Source: Calidithermus roseus | Lineage (GTDB): Bacteria > Deinococcota > Deinococci > Deinococcales > Thermaceae | Direction: 5' to 3' | Length of the DNA stretch: 64,000 nt | Assembly: GCF_003574095.1 (NCBI RefSeq) | Contig: NZ_QWLA01000004.1 | Location: 17,646-81,645 of the forward strand | Part shown: positions 59,417-64,000 of the stretch, piece after piece | How positions within the stretch are numbered: the stretch's first letter is position 1 | Layout: each line of letters begins with the position of its first letter | Notes under the pieces: generated by a model | Told to the model about the DNA's origin: nothing | Database searches by the model: none | The model's input: the letters and a program-made list of their open reading frames with translations, nothing else | Position numbers and translations under genes: made by a program

Positions 59417-60349
59417 CTAGATAACCCGGCGCTTCCAGTTGGCCAGCAGCAGGCTCGAGGCCACCAGCATACCGGCCAGCAGGCTGAACACGGCGGTGAC
59501 TTCGGTGCGCTGGGGTTTCCACACCGTCTGGCGCTGCAACTCGCGGTAAACCTCCAGCAGGCGTTCGGCGGAGCCCACGGCGAAGTATCGCCCCCCGGTG
59601 ACGTCGGCGATGCCCCTCAGCTCGGCCTCGTCGAAGCCGGCGAAGGGAATGCTGGGGTCGAAACCGCCAGCCCTGCCCACCCCGATGGTGTGGACCACGA
59701 CGCCCAGCTTGGTGGCCTCCCGCGCGGCCTCCTCGGGCTCGACCCCGGTGCGGTTCTGGCCGTCGGAGAGCAGGATCACGGTGGCCGAGCCGACCACCTT
59801 GCCGTCCTCGCCCAGCGGGAAGGCCCGGACGCTCTCCATCAGCCCCTCCCCGATGGCGGTGTTGGGGCGGCGCTCGAGGTAGGAGATCTGCTCGAGCACC
59901 TCCGCGTGATCGGTGGTCAGGGGGGAATTGAGGATGGCATACCCCGCGAAACTCACCAGCCCCACCTTGATGCCCTCGGGCAGCCGCTCCACGAAGTCCC
60001 TAGCGGCGGCCTTGGCCGCTTCCATGCGGCTGGGCGCGATGTCGGTGGCCCGCATGGACCCGCTGACATCGATGGTGAGCACGATGCCAGCGCTCTCGTC
60101 GGGGAGGGGGATCATGGCCTGGGGTCTGGCCAGGGCCAGCAGGCCCAGGAAAAGCGCCAGCCCATAGAGTGCGAGGGGCAAGTAGCGCCTGGGGTTCAGG
60201 TCCTTCCGGCTACCCTGCCGCAGCGGCTCGAGGCCCGGCAACAGCGCGTACCCCTCCCGCGCTTCCCGCCACACCACCCGCCAGTAGAGCCAGGCCAGCA
60301 GCGGCAACAGCAGCAGGGCCAGCAGGAGGTGCGGAGCTTGGAAGGTCAT
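59417..60349 (-). CDS. VWA-domain membrane protein (BatA-like)
   Basis: A 310-residue protein. An N-terminal membrane helix (APHLLLALLLLPLLAWLYWR) and a second near 60-80 precede a von Willebrand A domain with the MIDAS motif DVSGSM and later SDGQN; a final helix (VTAVFSLLAGMLVASSLLL) follows. BatA proteins work with MoxR ATPases, but none is adjacent. ATG 60349 has TACCCT 6 nt upstream, supporting this start. Confidence 0.88.
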   Translation of the reverse strand: MTFQAPHLLLALLLLPLLAWLYWRVVWREAREGYALLPGLEPLRQGSRKDLNPRRYLPLALYGLALFLGLLALARPQAMIPLPDESAGIVLTIDVSGSMRATDIAPSRMEAAKAAARDFVERLPEGIKVGLVSFAGYAILNSPLTTDHAEVLEQISYLERRPNTAIGEGLMESVRAFPLGEDGKVVGSATVILLSDGQNRTGVEPEEAAREATKLGVVVHTIGVGRAGGFDPSIPFAGFDEAELRGIADVTGGRYFAVGSAERLLEVYRELQRQTVWKPQRTEVTAVFSLLAGMLVASSLLLANWKRRVI

Positions 60350-60513
60350 GGATGTAGGGTAGGGCAGAGTTCCCCTCCCGTGTTGGGGCGCCGTCACGCT
60401 TTAGGGAGGACTTCAGGGGCGGGCGGCCCGTGGTGCGTGGCGTTCAGGGTCCGGGATCGAGGGCTGGTGGCTCGTGGTTATCAGCCTTCGGCTCCTTGCG
60501 TTCGGAGTATTTC

Positions 60514-60535
60514 GTGCGACGTATGACGTACGACC
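60514..60535. repeat. Intergenic repeat (GTGCGACGTATGACGTACGA)
   Basis: A single repeat-family unit in the 200-bp gap between the VWA gene and the LhgO-type oxidase, accompanied by GGCCATCGAC. Confidence 0.55.
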
Positions 60536-60550
60536 CTCGGCCATCGACAC

Positions 60551-61777
60551 CTACCCATGCGTCTGAGCCGTAGCCCTCCCGCCCATCAGCGCCTCGGCCT
60601 GGTCCACTACGTACTCGGCGAAGGGCATGGCGGCGGTGAAGGCTGGGGAGATGGCGTTGAGCACGTGCAGCCCCTCGGCGTTGCCCTCGAGGTTGAAGTC
60701 CATCACCAGCTTCTTGGCCCGGTGGTCGTAGAGCTGGGCCCGGATGCCGGGGCGGCCCCAGGTGCGGAAGTTCTCGGGGCGGGTGCCCTCGAGCATCTTC
60801 GCGGCCTGGGCTACCAGGTAGCGCTGGGAGTACTTCCGCACTTCCTCGAGGGCCAGCCGCCGGAAGTCGAAGTCGTTGCGCAGGAACAGCATGGCCTCGT
60901 CGCGCAGTACCCCCAGCGCTTCCATGAGGTCGAAGCCCCCCAGGCCGCTGTAGTTCTCGCGCCAGAAGGCGGGGATGGCGGTGGGCCCGATCTTGGTCTT
61001 GCCGTCTACGGTGACGGTGAAATGCACGCCCAAAAAGGTGTTGCGCAGGTCGGGGACGGGGTAGATATGGCGTTTGAGGCTGCCCTTGGGCTCCGAGGCG
61101 TAGAGGTAGAGGCCCTTGAAGGGCAGAATTCGGTAGTTGAGCCCCACGCCGAAGTCGTGGGCCACCCGGTCGGCGTGCAACCCGGCGGCGTTGATCACGT
61201 AGCCCGCTTCGATATCACCCTGTGGCGTGCGCACGGCCTTGCCCCGGCGGCCCAGGTAGGGGCTGGAGAGCTGAAACTCGATGCCCTGGGCGCGGGCCTC
61301 GGCCACTAGCGCGTTCATGCACTCCACGGGGTTGACGGTGGCGGTGCTGGGTGACCACAGGGCAAGGCCAGTGGTCTTGACGCGGGGCTCGAGCTCTTTG
61401 GCTTCCCGCTCGCCGATGAGGTGGGTCTCGACCCCGTTGAGGTCGCCCCGGCGCTTGAGTTCCTTAAGGCCCTCGAGTTCGCCTTCGTGTTTGACCACCA
61501 CCAGCTTGCCGCACTCGTTGATGCTCAGGCCCCGCTCCTTGACAAAGGCCTTCCAGCGCTCGTTGCCCAGGCGGGTGAAGCGGGCCTTGAGCGAGTCGGC
61601 GGTGTAGTAAAACCCCGCGTGCAGCACGCCCGAGTTGCGCCCCGAGCCGTGGGCAGCGATGTCTTTTTCCTTTTCCAGCACGGTGATGCTGGCCTTGGGG
61701 TTGCGGCGGCGCAGCTCGAGGGCCACGCTCGTGCCCACCACCCCGCCGCCGATGATGAGGAAGTCTACGGTCTTCAC
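60551..61777 (-). CDS. lhgO: FAD-dependent L-2-hydroxyglutarate oxidase-like protein
   Basis: A 408-residue DAO-fold flavoprotein. The FAD site is [18 protein letters not shown], followed by the LhgO-like [20 protein letters not shown] and the late [20 protein letters not shown]. It oxidises L-2-hydroxyglutarate or another 2-hydroxyacid to the keto acid, passing electrons to quinone or oxygen. The start codon is GTG. It is divergent from the nucleoside phosphorylase. Confidence 0.88.
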   Translation of the reverse strand: MKTVDFLIIGGGVVGTSVALELRRRNPKASITVLEKEKDIAAHGSGRNSGVLHAGFYYTADSLKARFTRLGNERWKAFVKERGLSINECGKLVVVKHEGELEGLKELKRRGDLNGVETHLIGEREAKELEPRVKTTGLALWSPSTATVNPVECMNALVAEARAQGIEFQLSSPYLGRRGKAVRTPQGDIEAGYVINAAGLHADRVAHDFGVGLNYRILPFKGLYLYASEPKGSLKRHIYPVPDLRNTFLGVHFTVTVDGKTKIGPTAIPAFWRENYSGLGGFDLMEALGVLRDEAMLFLRNDFDFRRLALEEVRKYSQRYLVAQAAKMLEGTRPENFRTWGRPGIRAQLYDHRAKKLVMDFNLEGNAEGLHVLNAISPAFTAAMPFAEYVVDQAEALMGGRATAQTHG

Positions 61778-61868
61778 AGCCTGCTCCTACCCCCTAGCCT
61801 ACGCCAAGGCGGTGTTAGGGGGGCGTCGGCACGGGCTCGAGTGTAGCAAGGCGTTAGGATTAGAGGGC

Positions 61869-63149
61869 ATGAACCCAGTCGCTTTCATCGCAGCCAAACG
61901 CGACGGCCACGCCCACAGCCGGGAAGAGCTCGAGGCCTTTCTCGGCGCCTACCTGCGTGGGGAGGTCCCCGACTACCAGGTCTCGGCCTGGCTGATGGCG
62001 GTGTTCTGGCGGGGCATGACCCCCGAGGAGACCACCGCCCTCACCCAGGTCATGGCCGACTCGGGCCACCGGCTCGACCTTTCGGCTTATCCACACCCTG
62101 TGGATAAGCATTCTTCCGGGGGAGTGGGCGACAAGACGACGCTGGTGGTAACCCCCATCCTGACCGCCTGCGGCTGCACCGTGGCCAAGATGAGTGGGCG
62201 GGGCCTGGCCCACACCGGGGGCACCATCGACAAGCTCGAGAGCATCCCCGGCTGGAGCGGCGACCTGAGCGAAGAACGCTTTCATGAGCTGGCCCGCCGG
62301 GTGGGGCTGGTCATCGCCGCGCAGTCGAAGGACCTGGCCCCCCTCGACGGCAAGCTCTACGCCCTGCGCGACGTGACCGCCACCGTGGACTCGCTGCCGC
62401 TTATCGCCTCCTCGATCATGAGCAAGAAGCTCGCCGCCGGGGCCCGCACCATCGTGCTCGACGTGAAGGTGGGGGCCGGGGCCTTCATGAAGACCCACGA
62501 CGACGCCCGCCGCCTGGCCCAGACCATGATCGCCATTGGCAAAGGGGCAGGCCGCCAGGTGCGGGCGGTGCTCTCGAGCATGGAGCGCCCCCTGGGGCAC
62601 GCGGTGGGGCACGCCATCGAGGTGCGCGAGGCCATCGCCACCCTGCGCGGGGAGGGGGCTGAGGATTTACGCGAGCTGGCCCTGGCTCTGGCGAGGGAGG
62701 TGCTCGAGGCCGAGGGAATGGACCCGGCCAGGGCGCAGGAGGTGCTCGAGTCCGGGGCGGCTTTAGAGAAGTTCCGCCGCTTCGTCGAGGCCCAGGGAGG
62801 TGACGCAGGGGTAGTGGATCACCCCGAGCGGTTGGAGCTGGCCCCGGAGGTCTGGGAACTCAGAGCTGCCCAGGACGGGGTAGTGGCCGCCGTGGATGCT
62901 CTCGAAGTCGGCCTGGCCGTCCTGGCGCTGGGTGGTGGCCGCCTCAAGAAGGGCGAGGCCATCGACCTGGGGGTGGGGGCCTGGCTGGCCAAAAAACCCG
63001 GCGAGCGGGTACGGGCGGGGGAAGTGCTGGCCCGCCTGCACCACCGGGGCAGGGGAGTGGAGGAAGCCACCCGGCGGCTTAATCAAGCCTACCGATTGGC
63101 AGCGGATGCCCAGACCCCCCCCTTAATCCTCGAAGTGCTCCGGGGCTAA
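61869..63149 (+). CDS. deoA: Pyrimidine-nucleoside (thymidine) phosphorylase
   Basis: A 426-residue enzyme that splits thymidine or uridine with phosphate. [20 protein letters not shown] and [20 protein letters not shown] are the substrate and phosphate sites; the C-terminal domain ends [15 protein letters not shown] 61869 is preferred to an upstream in-frame start because family members begin [17 protein letters not shown]. The active site includes the expected Ser-Lys in [12 protein letters not shown]. Confidence 0.95.
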   Translation: MNPVAFIAAKRDGHAHSREELEAFLGAYLRGEVPDYQVSAWLMAVFWRGMTPEETTALTQVMADSGHRLDLSAYPHPVDKHSSGGVGDKTTLVVTPILTACGCTVAKMSGRGLAHTGGTIDKLESIPGWSGDLSEERFHELARRVGLVIAAQSKDLAPLDGKLYALRDVTATVDSLPLIASSIMSKKLAAGARTIVLDVKVGAGAFMKTHDDARRLAQTMIAIGKGAGRQVRAVLSSMERPLGHAVGHAIEVREAIATLRGEGAEDLRELALALAREVLEAEGMDPARAQEVLESGAALEKFRRFVEAQGGDAGVVDHPERLELAPEVWELRAAQDGVVAAVDALEVGLAVLALGGGRLKKGEAIDLGVGAWLAKKPGERVRAGEVLARLHHRGRGVEEATRRLNQAYRLAADAQTPPLILEVLRG

Positions 63150-63201
63150 TCTGGTCGAATTGCCTTGACCGGACTGTAGGTCACATGTCATTCTCACCCC
63201 C

Positions 63202-64000
63202 GTGCGCCGTAGACGACCGGCCCGTTACACCTTATGGCTGGCCCGCACTGGCGCGGCCCCCCGCACATTCTTCCTGCCGGTATGGCTTCCGGCAGTCCTC
63301 GTGATCTTCCTGGCCGCCTGGAGCGCCTTCAACCTGTACCTGTGGGACCGCACCGCCGAGATGCGCAGCCTGCAACTGCGCCTGGCGAGCCTGTCCACGC
63401 AGGCCCGCCAGCTCACCCTCAAGCTCGAGAGCGAGAGGGCCCGCAACGACGCCCTGAGCCAGGAGGCCCAGGCGGTCATGAAGAGCCTGGAGAACCTCGA
63501 GGCTGAGATTAACCGCCTGCGCGAGCGGGCCGGGATGCCCAGGATTCGGCTCACCCCCACCCGCAGCACCCCCAAGGAACCCAAGGGCGGAGCCGCCCTG
63601 CCCCCGGAGACCGGAAGCTTGTTCCTGCTGGCCAGGGGCCAGCTCACCGAACTCGCCGGCGACCTGGGCGAACTCGAGAGCCGCCTCGACGCCACCCTGC
63701 GCCGCGAGGCGGCCATGCCTCAGGGCTACCCCTTGAGGGGCTACTTCCGCATTGCCTCCTACTTCGGCAACCGCCGCAACCCCTTCGGCGGGCGCGGCTA
63801 CGAGTTCCACGACGGGCTGGACTTCCCCGCCCCCTACGGCACCCCCGTTTACGCCACCGCTCCCGGCGTGGTAATTCAGGCGGGTTGGAATGGCCCCTTC
63901 GGGCAGTCCATCACCCTCGATCACGGTTATGGCTACCGCACCCTCTACGGGCACCTCTCGCGGCTGGGGGCCAGGGTGGGGGAGCGGCTCGAGGCGGGCG
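63202..64000 (+). CDS. M23-family peptidase, membrane-anchored (partial)
   Basis: At least 266 residues; the C-terminus is beyond the window. A membrane helix (FLPVWLPAVLVIFLAAWSAF) follows a basic N-terminus, then a coiled coil (about residues 55-115), a Pro-rich linker, a second helix and the LytM domain with GYEFHDGLDFPAPYGTPVYA and TLYGHLSRLG, holding the H-x3-D and H-x-H zinc ligands. It probably trims peptidoglycan or activates amidases. GTG 63202 is the likely start. Confidence 0.9.
   Translation, partial: MRRRRPARYTLWLARTGAAPRTFFLPVWLPAVLVIFLAAWSAFNLYLWDRTAEMRSLQLRLASLSTQARQLTLKLESERARNDALSQEAQAVMKSLENLEAEINRLRERAGMPRIRLTPTRSTPKEPKGGAALPPETGSLFLLARGQLTELAGDLGELESRLDATLRREAAMPQGYPLRGYFRIASYFGNRRNPFGGRGYEFHDGLDFPAPYGTPVYATAPGVVIQAGWNGPFGQSITLDHGYGYRTLYGHLSRLGARVGERLEAG

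Overview
The window looks like chromosomal DNA of a high-GC member of the Thermales, most likely Meiothermus or a close relative. The reasons are an aspartate aminotransferase and a TrmI that resemble my memory of the Thermus proteins, a Thermus-type sufCBD-Rieske-sufS-sufU operon, many leaderless genes with a TANNNT box 6-7 nt before the start codon, and very frequent CTCGAG hexamers. No rRNA, tRNA or CRISPR array was seen. Identifications rest on motifs and recalled family sequences; no search was run.

Layout. 1-7.3 kb: ppsA (partial) divergent from its regulator ppsR, a LacI-type repressor with a clear operator cluster, an alpha/beta hydrolase, trmI and an ABC exporter. 7.3-11.3 kb: a decayed phage-derived island holding a holin-like gene, the 3' end of a lysin, an IS200/IS605-type remnant without transposase, a zinc-ribbon remnant, two PIN toxin-antitoxin pairs (one toxin truncated) and a large serine recombinase whose 5' end also occurs as a second, diverged copy. 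11.5-17.4 kb: the Fe-S assembly (suf) operon. 17.6-21.8 kb: a P-loop/TPR protein and isocitrate lyase. 22.1-24.2 kb: three unrecognised, AT-richer genes.

24.2-35.1 kb is the most interesting part. A GntR/FCD regulator is divergent from one long gene array: SuyA/SuyB-like sulfolactate sulfo-lyase subunits, a SlcC-like 2-hydroxyacid dehydrogenase, a ComC-like Ldh2-type dehydrogenase, a sugar ABC importer (binding protein and two permeases), a FucI/AraA-fold isomerase, a PfkB kinase resembling sulfofructose kinase YihV, and a class I aldolase resembling YihT. Together they read as import of sulfoquinovose or its glycoside, isomerisation, phosphorylation and cleavage to DHAP and sulfolactaldehyde, then inversion of sulfolactate through sulfopyruvate and release of sulfite and pyruvate. 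The sulfolactaldehyde dehydrogenase is missing from the window. At 36.8-39.6 kb a Gfo/Idh/MocA enzyme and glycerol kinase are divergent around a possible second regulator site; they could release and use the glycerol of sulfoquinovosyl glycerol.

35.2-49.8 kb is mixed: intact and broken toxin-antitoxin genes, a calcium-loop coiled-coil protein, a DUF2905 protein, a truncated haemoglobin, a cytochrome P450, thioredoxin, a Tat-exported PhoX phosphatase with a Pho-box-like site, an asparaginase II, aspartate aminotransferase and an ArsR-type regulator. 49.9-55.4 kb is a peptide-use operon (P1-family peptidase, M20 peptidase, Dpp-type transporter). 55.4-64 kb holds an SDR, lspA, a TetR-controlled membrane/DUF4188 pair, a Tat-exported TIM-barrel protein, a VWA protein, an LhgO-type oxidase, pyrimidine-nucleoside phosphorylase and a partial M23 peptidase. 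Short repeats built on TACGTCGTACG and similar units fill many of the intergenic gaps.
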